64,000 bases of DNA from Solibacillus sp. FSL K6-1523 (GCF_038005225.1 NZ_JBBOSU010000001.1:670001-734000), one strand, 5' to 3'; shown: positions 1-9,909, counted from the first letter of the stretch. The notes: generated by a model from the sequence alone, not told the origin. Numbers and translations are program-made.

Positions 1-894
1 TTCCCAACGGTTGCCTATCCAAATCCTGAGGAAGCAGCCGCGTTTTTTATGGCAATTGAACTCGGGAAGCAAGTGGGGGCCGATTTATTATTGGCAACAG
101 ATCCGGATGCTGATCGTTTAGGTGTTGCGGTTCGTAACGGTGATCACTATAAGCTGTTAACAGGCAATCAGTTAGGTGCGCTATTACTCCATTATATTTT
201 AAAAACAAAGCAAGATAATGGCACGTTGCCAACGAACGGGGCGATGTTAAAGACGATTGTAACTTCAGAGCTAGGAACAGCTATTGCTGCGGATTTCGGT
301 GTTGAAACAGTTGATACGTTAACTGGTTTCAAATATATTGCAGAAAAAATCGCGGAATTTGAAGCTACAGGATCTCACACATATGTATTCGGCTATGAGG
401 AAAGCTATGGCTATTTAATCGAAACCTTTGCGCGTGATAAAGACGCGGTGCAAGTGGCTTTAAAAGTAGCGGAAATGGCAGCGTATTATGCGACGCAGCA
501 AAAAACATTACTGCAAGCATTAGAAGAGTTATATGAGCAATTTGGTTACTATCAAGAAGCGTTAATTTCAAAAATGTTTGAGGGTAAAGATGGTCAGGAA
601 CAGATGAAGGCGATTTTAAATGATTATCGTACGAATCCACCGCAAGCATTTGCGGGTATTGCTGTAGTGCGTGTAGAGGATTATTTAACAGGAATTGCAA
701 CGATGAATGATAGTACGACAGAATTAATTCAGCTATCTAAGGAAAATGTTTTGAAGTTCATTTTAGAAGATGGCTCATGGGTGACCGTTCGTCCTTCTGG
801 AACAGAGCCGAAATGTAAGTTTTATGTAGGGGTAAAACAAGCAAGTCTAAGGTCTGCCGAACGGTTAATTAATGAGCTGAAAATGGCGTTTTGA
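1..894 (+). CDS. pgcA: Phosphoglucomutase/phosphomannomutase, C-terminal part (5' end outside window)
   Basis: The reading frame is open from base 1, so the gene is cut by the window edge and only about 297 C-terminal residues are seen; the family is usually 560-580 residues. Visible hallmarks in order are the metal-binding loop TDPDADRLG (about bases 97-123), the sugar-binding loop with GYEESYGY (about 391-414) and the C-terminal phosphate-binding loop RPSGTEPK (about 790-813). The enzyme is a cytoplasmic alpha-phosphohexomutase. By family knowledge, PgcA interconverts glucose-6-phosphate and glucose-1-phosphate and so feeds UDP-glucose and wall glycopolymer synthesis. The family is clear; glucose versus mannose specificity is inferred. 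A terminator follows, so this is the last gene of its transcript. Confidence 0.93.
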   Translation, partial: FPTVAYPNPEEAAAFFMAIELGKQVGADLLLATDPDADRLGVAVRNGDHYKLLTGNQLGALLLHYILKTKQDNGTLPTNGAMLKTIVTSELGTAIAADFGVETVDTLTGFKYIAEKIAEFEATGSHTYVFGYEESYGYLIETFARDKDAVQVALKVAEMAAYYATQQKTLLQALEELYEQFGYYQEALISKMFEGKDGQEQMKAILNDYRTNPPQAFAGIAVVRVEDYLTGIATMNDSTTELIQLSKENVLKFILEDGSWVTVRPSGTEPKCKFYVGVKQASLRSAERLINELKMAF

Positions 895-1054
895 TGAACA
901 GATAAATATAGAATATTATGATATTATGTTTCTATATTGTGAGAATATTGTAAATGGATTATAATCCAAAGTGAGTGGTCTTATTTGAGTTGAGTATAAG
1001 GCAACACAATTTAAAAAAGTCGCTAAATGGGAATAAGCAGTTAGTAACTTTACC

Positions 1055-1098
1055 AAAAGCATTGTAGAATGAAAATTTCTGCAGTGCTTTTGTTTTTA
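1055..1098 (+). terminator. Intrinsic terminator after pgcA
   Basis: AAAAGCATTGTAGAA and TTCTGCAGTGCTTTT form a stem with G-T wobbles, followed by a T-rich run. A second, weaker hairpin with T-tracts lies near 1217-1258. The rest of the 470-base gap is AT-rich and holds no gene I can support. Confidence 0.65.
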
Positions 1099-1329
1099 TA
1101 TAATGGTATTCGATGTTGGCGACAGTGTATAGATAAATATCTTTAAATTAAAGAAATTATAATGGGGAACTATATTCCTAGTGATTTTACAATATAATTC
1201 AATCGCGTTTATAAACGAAACTGCTTTTTACAGAAGTGGGTTTCATTTTTTATTTTTTCCTAATTTTGTTGAAGCTGCAAGTAGCACAGCACTATCCCCA
1301 AAATCTCCTCACACGCACTAGCAAATTTT

Positions 1330-1338
1330 TGTTAAAAT
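1330..1338 (+). promoter_or_regulatory. Probable extended -10 promoter of the SH3/TM protein gene
   Basis: TGT followed by TAAAAT forms an extended -10 element about 30 bases before the gene start. No convincing -35 hexamer is seen. Confidence 0.4.
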
Positions 1339-1365
1339 CATAAGTATGTACATAGAAGAAATGAG

Positions 1366-3216
1366 TTGAAGGATAAGATGAAGAAATTAGTCATGCTCGT
1401 ATTGGCGCTTTTTGTGTTTAGCGTTAGTTTTGTGCCGCAAACATTGGCTGAAGAAATAAAGTATTACACGATTGTTCCAGAGGATGGGACGCTTATGACG
1501 GCGAGTGCGGATGCGAATGGGATGAAAATCATGACGTTAAAGCAAGGGACGCGTGTAGCGTTCATTCGTCAAGAGGCAGGCTGGACGAAAATTGACTATA
1601 ATGGACGGCTTGGTTGGGTGAAAAATGAAACATTAACACCATTTTCTCAAGATTTGTTGCCAATTTATTCGACGTATTATAAGAAGTTGGATAAAACGGT
1701 AGACCTTATTTATGCACTCGTAGCAGATTTTACGCAGGACGGGGTAGAGGATCTTTATGTTGTGACGGATGCGAACCCTTCAAAAGGTCAGTATGTCGCA
1801 ACGATTTATAGTGGTGAGAAGGTTATTTATCAAAAGAATTTAAAGGATGGGCTAACCATTTTAAAAAATTCGACGGATTATTATTTATTTCATCATGCAC
1901 AAAAGAACGCTGAGAAAAAATATAAGTTAGCGGACTTAAATGACCAAGCAAAAGCAGATTATTATGAAGTAAGCGGAGGGAAAGATTCTTTTCAAATTGC
2001 GACAAATACATATTTGAATTCCTATTATATTGTGCAGTCGGGTAATAAAAAAGTGGAAGAACTAACGCTAACGCATGAGCAAGTTGCCTCGAAAGATTAT
2101 ACGGGTGGCAAAACAACGAATGACTTTGGCGAAACGGTTTATCAGGATTCGTATTCTTTATCTCGTGACGGCAAAACGACTACTTTACTAGAAAAGGAAT
2201 TTGATGAGTTATTTGCCCATTATGAAAAAGCTAAGGGTGCCAAAATTATTTATAGTGATGATTATCAATCGGCCTCATTAGCGAAGGGTTTTTCATATAA
2301 AGTAGAGCGTACGAAACAGGAAATTTTGAATTTAGCGTTAAAAGTATTTTCAGATAAAAAACAAATTGAGGGAATCGTAGGGTTGGATGAATTAAAGGTG
2401 AAATTAGCGCAGTCCCTTCTATTAGAAATCCCTTATGATCAGGCAATCCAACGCAATGCGGCGACATATGTGAAAAGTGCGGAAAAGGGTATTGTAAATG
2501 GATTACCTGGATATGATGGGAGCTTTTTTACCCAAAGTGACGTGGAGCTTAAGCAAGAAGGGATGCATTACTTTGAGCGGGCACCAATTGATGCGGTCAT
2601 TTATGATTTCTACGGTGTGAAAATTGATACGGAGGAATTCAATAATTTGGCATCTGTTGATTTTCGTTATTTAGATGAGCAAACGTATGAATTTCCGGTT
2701 GAAGAGTTGGAAGAACAACAAAAAACGTACACGTATCGTCAGCTTATCGGCATTGAATCGTTAGAAACAGGCTATGAGGCGTTGCAATACGTGGATTATG
2801 AAATGCCGATTGATGTTGCTGTTTCTGAATCGAATGAAAACATGTTAATTGCTGGGGATAAACTAAGTGAAGGGTATGTTCTTTTGAAGCGCCTGCCATT
2901 TAAATCGGGTGTGAAATGGGTGTATGTTGATACGGTGGAGTATGTTGATGGGTTGAATGTGGATCAGTATAAAACATATGAAAGTACATTGGATATAGTG
3001 CAAAAGTTTGTAGCTGAGCAGCAATTAGCAATATTGGAACAAGAGTCACCTGTTATAGCAGTAGCTGCGGAAAAAGAGCGTGACATAGAGCGAGAGTTAG
3101 CCAAGCCACAAGGACCATCTATTTTATGGGGATTATTAGCGGCTGGAATGGTTTTACTCATTGGAGCTGTTTCAGCAAGTTTCTATATATATCGTAAAAA
3201 GCGTGAGCATGAATAA
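1366..3216 (+). CDS. Exported SH3-domain protein with C-terminal membrane anchor
   Basis: The protein has 616 residues. An N-terminal signal peptide (residues about 1-29, ending in QTLAEE) is followed by a bacterial SH3-like domain (about 32-92, ending GRLGWVKNETL), a long region of unknown fold, and a C-terminal membrane helix (about 588-609) closed by a basic tail, YRKKREHE. It should therefore be held on the outer face of the membrane with the SH3-like domain facing the wall. SH3b domains of this kind commonly bind peptidoglycan, but no catalytic domain is recognisable, so the function is unknown. The start is uncertain: TTG at 1366 has a weak upstream AGAAG, while ATG at 1378 has AAGGA only four bases away. 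It stands alone, with its own terminator. Confidence 0.75.
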   Translation: MKDKMKKLVMLVLALFVFSVSFVPQTLAEEIKYYTIVPEDGTLMTASADANGMKIMTLKQGTRVAFIRQEAGWTKIDYNGRLGWVKNETLTPFSQDLLPIYSTYYKKLDKTVDLIYALVADFTQDGVEDLYVVTDANPSKGQYVATIYSGEKVIYQKNLKDGLTILKNSTDYYLFHHAQKNAEKKYKLADLNDQAKADYYEVSGGKDSFQIATNTYLNSYYIVQSGNKKVEELTLTHEQVASKDYTGGKTTNDFGETVYQDSYSLSRDGKTTTLLEKEFDELFAHYEKAKGAKIIYSDDYQSASLAKGFSYKVERTKQEILNLALKVFSDKKQIEGIVGLDELKVKLAQSLLLEIPYDQAIQRNAATYVKSAEKGIVNGLPGYDGSFFTQSDVELKQEGMHYFERAPIDAVIYDFYGVKIDTEEFNNLASVDFRYLDEQTYEFPVEELEEQQKTYTYRQLIGIESLETGYEALQYVDYEMPIDVAVSESNENMLIAGDKLSEGYVLLKRLPFKSGVKWVYVDTVEYVDGLNVDQYKTYESTLDIVQKFVAEQQLAILEQESPVIAVAAEKERDIERELAKPQGPSILWGLLAAGMVLLIGAVSASFYIYRKKREHE

Positions 3217-3234
3217 CAACCGAATAGAAAAAAC

Positions 3235-3269
3235 ATCCCTACTCTTTACTAGAAGAGTGGGGATTTTTT
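3235..3269 (+). terminator. Intrinsic terminator after SH3/TM protein gene
   Basis: ATCCCTACTCTT and GAAGAGTGGGGAT pair across a short loop and are followed by a T-run. Confidence 0.85.
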
Positions 3270-3278
3270 ATGTAGTGG

Positions 3279-3312
3279 TTGGCTAGTAAACATAGGGAGT
3301 CGGCTAGTAAGT
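3279..3312 (+). repeat. Two-unit 21-bp phased array (TAGCC family, reverse orientation)
   Basis: TTGGCTAGTAA and TCGGCTAGTAA start exactly 21 bases apart (GGCTAG at 3281 and 3302), directly behind the terminator. This is the reverse complement of the TTACTAGCCAA unit seen in the longer arrays at 12.8, 22.0 and 41.7 kb. Confidence 0.7.
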
Positions 3313-3427
3313 GCATGAGAGCTAATATAAATTTAATGGAATATATAATAGTAGAATTCCAACATTACCACTAATTATATTAAATATATCTTAAATATCA
3401 TAATATTGGATTCGTTGTAATATTTTT

Positions 3428-3460
3428 TTAACAAAAATGTAATGTAGGCTGTGCTATAAT
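3428..3460 (+). promoter_or_regulatory. Probable promoter of the S-layer gene
   Basis: An extended -10 element (TGC then TATAAT, 3452-3460) is preceded by a T-rich stretch with TTAACA (3428-3433), though that spacing is too long for a normal -35. It implies an untranslated leader of roughly 175 bases; long leaders are typical of S-layer genes. Confidence 0.55.
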
Positions 3461-3643
3461 CAATTGGAATTGCATTATCAAACTCTCTTTAATAGATAAG
3501 TAATTTCAGAGCAAATATTAACCCATCAATTTCTCTTACAATACATTAAGAAGAAAGATCAGGTAATGGCTCACTTAAAAAACTATGTGTAATCGCTAGT
3601 TTAAGCGATTCAGATAACGAGCATATTAGGAGGAAATTTTCCC
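3461..3643 (+). other. Long 5' leader of the S-layer mRNA
   Basis: About 180 bases separate the probable promoter from the start codon. The leader contains a hairpin (AATCGCT 3591-3597 pairing with AGCGATT 3604-3610) and ends in a near-perfect ribosome binding site TTAGGAGGAAA (about 3626-3636). By analogy with other S-layer genes it may stabilise the transcript; that is inference. Confidence 0.5.
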
Positions 3644-6403
3644 ATGTCAAAAATTAATAAAAGTCGCAAATTTTTTGCAACAGCAGCAACAGCAGCATTA
3701 GTAGCATCAGCAATCGTACCAGTAGCATCAGCTGCTAGCTATACAGATGCTGATAAAATCGCACCTTGGGCTACAGAAGCAGTAGACTTATTATCTGAAC
3801 AAGGTGTTATCGGTGGTAACCCAGATGGTTCATTCAACCCACGTGGTAACATTACACGCGGTGAAGCGGCAAAAATGTTCACAGCTGCTTTAAACCTATC
3901 TACAGATGGTACTGAAGATTTCAAAGACGTATTTGCAAAAGATTGGTACTATGGCCCAATCGTAGCAGTATCAAATGCAGGTATCGTAAACGGTATTGGC
4001 GCTGGTTTATTTGCTCCGAAAGCAAACTTAACACGTGCAGAAGCTGCAAAAATGATCGTATTAGCTTACGGTTTAACAGGTGAAGCTGATTTATCTAAAT
4101 TCGCAGATGCTAAAAATGTATCTGGTAAATGGTATGAAGAAGTTTTATCAACTGCAGTAGCAAATGGTGTAATTAACGGTAAAGACGGCAAATTAGCGCC
4201 AAGCGATTCAATCACTCGCCAAGAATTTGCTGTTATGTTCAAACGTGCAATCGACGTTACAGAAAAAGTTGATTATGCAGCTGAATTAGCAAACGCATTA
4301 ACTGATTTAGAAAAAGCAACGAAAGCTTTAGATGCTGAAGTTAAAATTGAAACAATCGAAGAAACTAAAAAAGCTGTAGCAACTGCTAAAAAAGCAATCA
4401 CTGTAGCACAAACGGCATTAGAAACTGCTGTAAAAGAGGAAGCAATTACTACTGAAACAGCTACAAAAGCACAAGCTACAATTACTAAAGCTACAGAAGC
4501 TGTAAAAGCAACTGAGGCAAAAATTGCAAAAGTTGAAGAAGCTGCGAAGGAATTAACAGTTGAATCGATTACTGGTATGAGCGCGACTCAAGTAGCAATC
4601 AAATTCTCTAAAGCAGTAGATAAAGATTCATTATTTAAAGATGGTATTAAAGGTGAATTAGCAACTGGTGATACAGTTACGATTAAACCTTTAGATGGTA
4701 ATGAACCAGGTAAGTTAAAAGGTGAATTAAGCGAAGATGGTAAAACATTAGTTATTACAACTGAAAAAGAATTAGAAAAACGTTATGACTTCACTGTTAA
4801 AGGTTTAAAATCAACTGACGGTAAGAAGCTTAAAGAACACAAACAAACAGTTAAAATTGAAGCAGATACAACAGCTCCAACAATCGTTGGCACTGAACAA
4901 ATCGCTACGAACAAAGTAAAAGTTAAATTCTCTGAGCCAGTTCAAGGGCATACAGGAACTTTAAAATATGCGGATGGTGCAAAAATAGCTACAGTTGAAG
5001 TTGCTGACGGTGCTACTTCTGTTATCGTGGACTTAGCAGCTAAAGATATCAAAGTAAATACACCAATGACTGTTACATTCAACGGATTAAAAGACGTAGC
5101 GGGTAACTTATTATCACCAAACCCTGCAACTGTAACAGTTACTAAATTACCACTTGATGGTATTTTACCGACTGTGTCTACAATTACACAAACAGGTGCT
5201 AACACGTTCACTGTTAAATTCTCAAAAGATTTAGGTGCTAAACCTGCAGTAACAGTAACAAAATCTACAGTAACAAATGTTAAAAAAGTTGCTGACAATG
5301 AGTATAAAGTAACTACTGAAAACGCATTAAAAGGCATTCAAAAAGTAACAGTAGACAACATTAAAGATTTATCTGGTCAAAAAGGCGACGCTGTAACGAA
5401 AAATGTTACATTTAATGAAGATATTACAGCACCAAAAGCAACTTCTGTAAACACAGTTACAGTTGATGGTATTGAATACCTAGAGTTAACTTTCGATAAA
5501 GAAGTAACTGAAGGTAAAGTAAAAGTTTCTGGTTCATATAATAAAAACTTTATCTCAAAAGATGTAGAGAAAACTGTAAATGTTAAGTATGCATCTAAAT
5601 CAAATAAAAAAGTAGTACGTATCGCGCTTAAAGACTTTGCAACTGAAGAAGGCGCTGCATATACAGTAGAAATCAAATCTGAAACAGTAAAAAGCTTATT
5701 AGCGGATGTTAAAGTTGCGGATACTAAAGCAACGTTTACTCGCGGTAAAGACAATGGTTCAAACGTAACGAAATTAGGTGCTCCAGCCGTTGCATCAGTA
5801 GATAACAAGACAGTGACTGTAACATTTACTGGCGAAGTAGATGGCGAATCAGCAACAAACATTGCAAACTACACAGTAGATGGCGCAGAAGTACAATCAG
5901 CTACTTTAGCGAAATTTGATAAAGATACTAAAAAACAAGTAGTAACATTGAAGTTTAAACAAGATTCAATTGCATTCACTGGAGAGCATAAAGTTACTGT
6001 ACAAAATGTAAAAGCATTAGGTTCTACAGTAACAATGGATAAATTCATTGATAAAGTTGAATTAAATGAAAATGTTCGTCCAACAGTTCTTAAAGCTGAA
6101 TTAGATGGAAGTCAAAATATTATTTTAACATTCTCTGAGTCAGTTAAAGGTTTTGACGACGAAAAAGGAGATTTTGCACTATTTATTGGTGGTAAAAAAT
6201 CACCGATAGCAGTAACTGACCAAGAAGAAGTAGCAGGATCAGATCGTACTAAGATTGTATTAACTCTTGATAAAGAGATTTCTTCAACTGATTTATCAGA
6301 AGGTTTAACAATTAAATCAGCTTCTACAATTAACATAACAGATGATTTAAACTATGAATTAAACTTCACTTCAATTGATATTTTAGTAGCTAAAGGTAAA
6401 TAA
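3644..6403 (+). CDS. Major S-layer protein (three SLH domains plus Ig-like array)
   Basis: The protein has 919 residues. The signal peptide ends in PVASA after residue 30. Three SLH domains (about 32-77, 91-136, 150-200) with ITRGEAAKM, LTRAEAAKM and ITRQEFAVM motifs should bind pyruvylated secondary wall polymer. A helical Ala/Glu/Lys/Thr segment (about 205-300) leads into several Ig-like beta domains to the C-terminus, with repeated 'TAPT..' and 'ltFsepV' motifs of the SbsA/Big type. I see no cysteine, as usual for S-layer proteins. The signal peptide and first SLH resemble S-layer proteins of Lysinibacillus. The strong RBS, long leader, own promoter and terminator, and repetitive preferred codons (TTA, GTA, ACA, AAA) suggest very high expression. 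Export may involve SecA2 and SlaP at 30.6-33.9 kb. Confidence 0.93.
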   Translation: MSKINKSRKFFATAATAALVASAIVPVASAASYTDADKIAPWATEAVDLLSEQGVIGGNPDGSFNPRGNITRGEAAKMFTAALNLSTDGTEDFKDVFAKDWYYGPIVAVSNAGIVNGIGAGLFAPKANLTRAEAAKMIVLAYGLTGEADLSKFADAKNVSGKWYEEVLSTAVANGVINGKDGKLAPSDSITRQEFAVMFKRAIDVTEKVDYAAELANALTDLEKATKALDAEVKIETIEETKKAVATAKKAITVAQTALETAVKEEAITTETATKAQATITKATEAVKATEAKIAKVEEAAKELTVESITGMSATQVAIKFSKAVDKDSLFKDGIKGELATGDTVTIKPLDGNEPGKLKGELSEDGKTLVITTEKELEKRYDFTVKGLKSTDGKKLKEHKQTVKIEADTTAPTIVGTEQIATNKVKVKFSEPVQGHTGTLKYADGAKIATVEVADGATSVIVDLAAKDIKVNTPMTVTFNGLKDVAGNLLSPNPATVTVTKLPLDGILPTVSTITQTGANTFTVKFSKDLGAKPAVTVTKSTVTNVKKVADNEYKVTTENALKGIQKVTVDNIKDLSGQKGDAVTKNVTFNEDITAPKATSVNTVTVDGIEYLELTFDKEVTEGKVKVSGSYNKNFISKDVEKTVNVKYASKSNKKVVRIALKDFATEEGAAYTVEIKSETVKSLLADVKVADTKATFTRGKDNGSNVTKLGAPAVASVDNKTVTVTFTGEVDGESATNIANYTVDGAEVQSATLAKFDKDTKKQVVTLKFKQDSIAFTGEHKVTVQNVKALGSTVTMDKFIDKVELNENVRPTVLKAELDGSQNIILTFSESVKGFDDEKGDFALFIGGKKSPIAVTDQEEVAGSDRTKIVLTLDKEISSTDLSEGLTIKSASTINITDDLNYELNFTSIDILVAKGK

Positions 6404-6436
6404 TTTAAACTTAATTTTTAAACTTATTGAATGAAT

Positions 6437-6477
6437 AAAGGTTCCGTCTAGGAGAAATCCGAAGCGGAACCTTTTTT
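6437..6477 (+). terminator. Intrinsic terminator after the S-layer gene
   Basis: AAAGGTTCCG pairs with CGGAACCTTT and is followed by a T-run. No 21-bp array follows this terminator. Confidence 0.85.
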
Positions 6478-6594
6478 ATAAATTAGGAGTCCCATTTTAT
6501 GTATGGGATAATTTCCAAAATTTATATGTTGATCTTGTAAATATACATTATAATGAGAAAGATTAACTGTTAAATAAATGGAGGAAAGTAAGCT

Positions 6595-7710
6595 ATGTTG
6601 AAAAAGATGATAGCTACATTTCTAGCTGTACTTGTGAGTCTAGGTGTAGCAGGGTATGAGGCAAAGGCGAGTTCATACGGCGTGATTGAAGATGGGACAA
6701 ATCGTACACTTGTTCCTTTACGCATGATTGCTGAAACGTTTTCTGTACCGGTGAAATGGGATAATCAGAAAAAAGTTGTAACAATCGATGAAGTTTATAC
6801 TTTAGCAATGGGCAGTAAAGCGATGAAGAAAAATGGTGTTGTATTAAAGCAAATGGATACACAGCCGAAAATGGTTCACAATGCCGTGTATGTACCTGTA
6901 AGAGAAGTGGCGTTTTTGTTTGACGTTCCGATGACATGGGACCAAGTGAATCGACAAGTGTCCTATCAAGTGGGAGAAAATACATATAAAATTTCAGCTT
7001 TTAAGGAAGCAGTTGTAAACAACCCAAAAGTGTCGGTTACGAAAAAAAGCGTCAATGCTGGCGGAAAAAACTTTTTCGTTAATGTCGTTTCTGTTAATTT
7101 ATTAGCACCGAACACATCACTTCATGTGGAACTAGCAAATAATAAGCTAGGCTCAGTTGATAAGTTAGCATCAATTGCCAAAGCGAATCAAGCGGTAGTC
7201 GCGATGAACGGAAATTATTTTGATGCGTATACAAACAGTAGCTATCGCACAGTGTATAACGGACTTGTCATGAATGGGAAGCGCGTCAAAGTATTTGATC
7301 CGAAGTTTTCCGTCTTTTATTATACGAAAGACGGGGATGTAGGGATTTTACCGGGCGCGCAGTTTATGGAATTATTCCAGCAAGGCAATATCCAAGAAGC
7401 CCTGCAAATTGGTCCGCGTCTGTTAACGAATGGTGTCGTGACGTTAAATCCACAAGCAGAAGGATTTAAAGATCATAAAGTTTTAAGTTCACCAGGTGCG
7501 AGAAGTGCTATTGGAATTTCAAAAGACCGACAAATACTATTTGTGACGACTCCAGGTGCAACGGTCGGGCAGCTCGCTTCTATTATGAAGCAATTAGGTG
7601 CGGTGGATGCGATGAATTTTGATGGTGGCGCTTCGAGTGGTTTATATGCAAATGGAAAATATTTAACAACACCTGGTCGTGATATTGCGGTTGCGTTAAT
7701 GGTAAAATAA
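6595..7710 (+). CDS. Secreted phosphodiester glycosidase (NAGPA domain) with stalk-type N-terminus
   Basis: The protein has 371 residues and a signal peptide of about 25 residues. Residues about 30-130 look like the copper-amine-oxidase N-terminal 'stalk' domain: they carry RTLVPLRMIAETF and AVYVPVREVAFLF, the repeated [LV]PxR motif of that family. The C-terminal 220 residues match the NAGPA family (phosphodiester glycosidase), with AMNGNYF, GPRLLTNGVV, ARSAIGI and the NFDGGASSGLY motif. Family members cleave sugar-1-phosphodiester bonds or act in exopolysaccharide turnover, so a secondary wall polymer or teichoic acid is a plausible substrate (inference). No SLH or membrane anchor is present. 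The ATG follows GGAGG by about ten bases. It is one of two NAGPA genes in the window. Confidence 0.82.
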   Translation: MLKKMIATFLAVLVSLGVAGYEAKASSYGVIEDGTNRTLVPLRMIAETFSVPVKWDNQKKVVTIDEVYTLAMGSKAMKKNGVVLKQMDTQPKMVHNAVYVPVREVAFLFDVPMTWDQVNRQVSYQVGENTYKISAFKEAVVNNPKVSVTKKSVNAGGKNFFVNVVSVNLLAPNTSLHVELANNKLGSVDKLASIAKANQAVVAMNGNYFDAYTNSSYRTVYNGLVMNGKRVKVFDPKFSVFYYTKDGDVGILPGAQFMELFQQGNIQEALQIGPRLLTNGVVTLNPQAEGFKDHKVLSSPGARSAIGISKDRQILFVTTPGATVGQLASIMKQLGAVDAMNFDGGASSGLYANGKYLTTPGRDIAVALMVK

Positions 7711-7828
7711 AAATTTAATTCTTTTCATCAATCCAAAAAAATCCAAAAATACGCGGATTCATTTCATCTCTCGAATTGACTATGGTATGATGGGAAAGAA
7801 TTTTAATCGAGTGAGGAGCAACGGAACA

Positions 7829-9895
7829 ATGAAAAAATGGTTTACAGTACTTTTTTTAGCCTTTGTGACGTTTAATGTTACAAATCATGTACCAAGTTAT
7901 GCAGATACAATCGTTGAAGAAAATAATATTGAAACAACAAATGTTGAAGAGAGCAGCATTGAAACAACAAACATTGAGGAAAACGTTGTTGAAAAAGCAA
8001 ATATTGAAGAAACTAGCGTTAAGAACACAAATGTAGAAACAACAACTGTTGAAAAAGGCAGTGTTGTAAAGAAAATAGTCGAGAAAAATAATGTAACAAT
8101 CATTATAAATGGAGAAGAGATTCTTTTTAGAGATCCTATCTTAAATGAATCAGGACATCTTCTTTTACCGATGAGAGATTTTTATGAAGCAATCGGAGCG
8201 ACGGTTTTTTGGGACCAAGAGAATAAAATCGCGAGTAGTATTCGTAATAACCAAAAGATTGATTTAACAATTAATTCAAAAACGGCATTAGTGAATGGTG
8301 AGAAGGTGCAAGTTTCTGTCGCGCCAACTGTCTATAAAGATCGCACATACATTCCAATGCGATTTGTAAGTGAAAATTCAAATGGCTATGTTTATTGGGA
8401 TGAGGAGCGTCAAGTTGTTGAAGTAATATTAAACGACACGGAAGATGAAGAGGAAAACCAAATTCCAGAAGTTCCACAAATTCAATATACATTATATATG
8501 AATAATAAAAAGATTATGATGGACGACCCGATTATTAATAAAGACGGCCGTATGTATATTCCATCGTCTTATTTTGTCGATCATCTTCAAAATAGTTTTG
8601 AAGAATGGACGGCAAAAGATCGTTTAGAATTGACGGTTTCAGGGCTGCAATTTAAATTTATGGATGGAAGTAGCAATATTTTCATAAACGATGACTTATA
8701 TACAGGTGCTGAAAAGCCATTTGTACAAAATGACAAAATGTATGTGCCTGTGAAATTTATTGTCGATTCATTTAAAAATGGTGGCTCTTTACGTTATGTA
8801 GCTGAGTCAAATACAATGTATATTTCAATGTATGACTACATGTTGACGAGCGACTTTTTAGAAAAATCATATGGTTATTTAAAGGTTCCCCAATTAGTAG
8901 AGAATGTTAAATTAGATGGCAATCGTGAATTACTTGTAAGTGATAACCCAGAAGAATTAACGCCAGACCGTATTTCGAGAGCGAATGAAACATTATCGGA
9001 ATATAAAGTACAAGGGTTAACAGATAGCAAATTACACCGTGTGTATGGATGGCATATTAACAAGCTTGGCGAAAGAGCTACGATTGCCATTACGATTCAA
9101 AACACATCGGATAATGCGACGCTAGAAATAACGAATTCAAAAGGGATGTCGCAAGTTACGAGCAACAGCTGGAGTACGTTTGATGTAGGATTACCATTAT
9201 CGGATGCTGTATTAACAAACACGTTAGCGGATGCGAAAGTAAAAACATTTACACTTGCACCAGGCGAAACAAAGGTAATCGATTCATATGAACTAGGTAT
9301 CAGTTATTTACTTGGTTTTACACATGATTTTGATGTACGAAAAGTGAGTGGCGGGGCAGGTAACTATACTGTGCGTACAGTAATCAGCTTAGAAGAATAT
9401 CCAGACTTAACATCGATTCATTCACCTGTTGTACCGATTAATCCATATGCAGCACATCCACGTGGCGTATGGCCAAGCTCATCGTTAAAAGTAACGTTAC
9501 CAACGTATACAGTGGATACAGAGCAAGTTGGTTATAATATTTCAAATGGTAAAACAGATCATTTATTAACTGCTGAAAATTCATTGGATAAGATGGATGG
9601 GACAGTTGGTAACCCTGGTCATTTTGGAATGACATACAAGGTAGATATTCCTGTTGAAAATCCATCTGGTAAATTGAAATATGTATTAGTGAAAATCGCA
9701 GGTCGTGGTGGTGTTTACAGTGGCGCGGTTAAAATGAATGGAAAAACATACTTAATCCCAACACTGAAGCCGGGTGAGGAATATGTTCAACTTCCGGTAT
9801 TACGAACTTCGAAAAAAACAGACAAGATTGAGTTAGAAATCATCCATGCTGGCGGTAGTAACCTTCCAGTAGCGGTATATGTGGAAACAAGATAA
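7829..9895 (+). CDS. Exported protein with pentapeptide-like spacer and two stalk domains
   Basis: From the ATG at 7829 (preceded by GAGGAG) the protein has about 688 residues; an upstream in-frame ATG at 7787 lacks a good RBS. A signal peptide is followed by a striking spacer of about twelve five-residue repeats of the form x-[IV]-[EK]-x-x (bases 7910-8089), for example NIETT, NVEES, SIETT, NIEEN. Two copper-amine-oxidase-type stalk domains follow, with HLLLPMRDFYEA and RTYIPMRFVSEN in the first and RMYIPSSYF and KMYVPVKFI in the second. The C-terminal half (about residues 330-688) is beta-rich and unrecognised. There is no SLH domain and no sortase signal. It lies 118 bases after the NAGPA gene with no visible terminator between, so the two may be cotranscribed. 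Function unknown; a wall-surface structural or binding role is inferred. Confidence 0.75.
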   Translation: MKKWFTVLFLAFVTFNVTNHVPSYADTIVEENNIETTNVEESSIETTNIEENVVEKANIEETSVKNTNVETTTVEKGSVVKKIVEKNNVTIIINGEEILFRDPILNESGHLLLPMRDFYEAIGATVFWDQENKIASSIRNNQKIDLTINSKTALVNGEKVQVSVAPTVYKDRTYIPMRFVSENSNGYVYWDEERQVVEVILNDTEDEEENQIPEVPQIQYTLYMNNKKIMMDDPIINKDGRMYIPSSYFVDHLQNSFEEWTAKDRLELTVSGLQFKFMDGSSNIFINDDLYTGAEKPFVQNDKMYVPVKFIVDSFKNGGSLRYVAESNTMYISMYDYMLTSDFLEKSYGYLKVPQLVENVKLDGNRELLVSDNPEELTPDRISRANETLSEYKVQGLTDSKLHRVYGWHINKLGERATIAITIQNTSDNATLEITNSKGMSQVTSNSWSTFDVGLPLSDAVLTNTLADAKVKTFTLAPGETKVIDSYELGISYLLGFTHDFDVRKVSGGAGNYTVRTVISLEEYPDLTSIHSPVVPINPYAAHPRGVWPSSSLKVTLPTYTVDTEQVGYNISNGKTDHLLTAENSLDKMDGTVGNPGHFGMTYKVDIPVENPSGKLKYVLVKIAGRGGVYSGAVKMNGKTYLIPTLKPGEEYVQLPVLRTSKKTDKIELEIIHAGGSNLPVAVYVETR

Positions 9896-9909
9896 GAATA
9901 AGTTGAGTG

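Noticed and set aside
4942-5862. Two long antisense frames inside the S-layer gene
   Set aside because: Biased codon use of a highly expressed gene leaves the opposite strand open. They have no RBS and no family resemblance.
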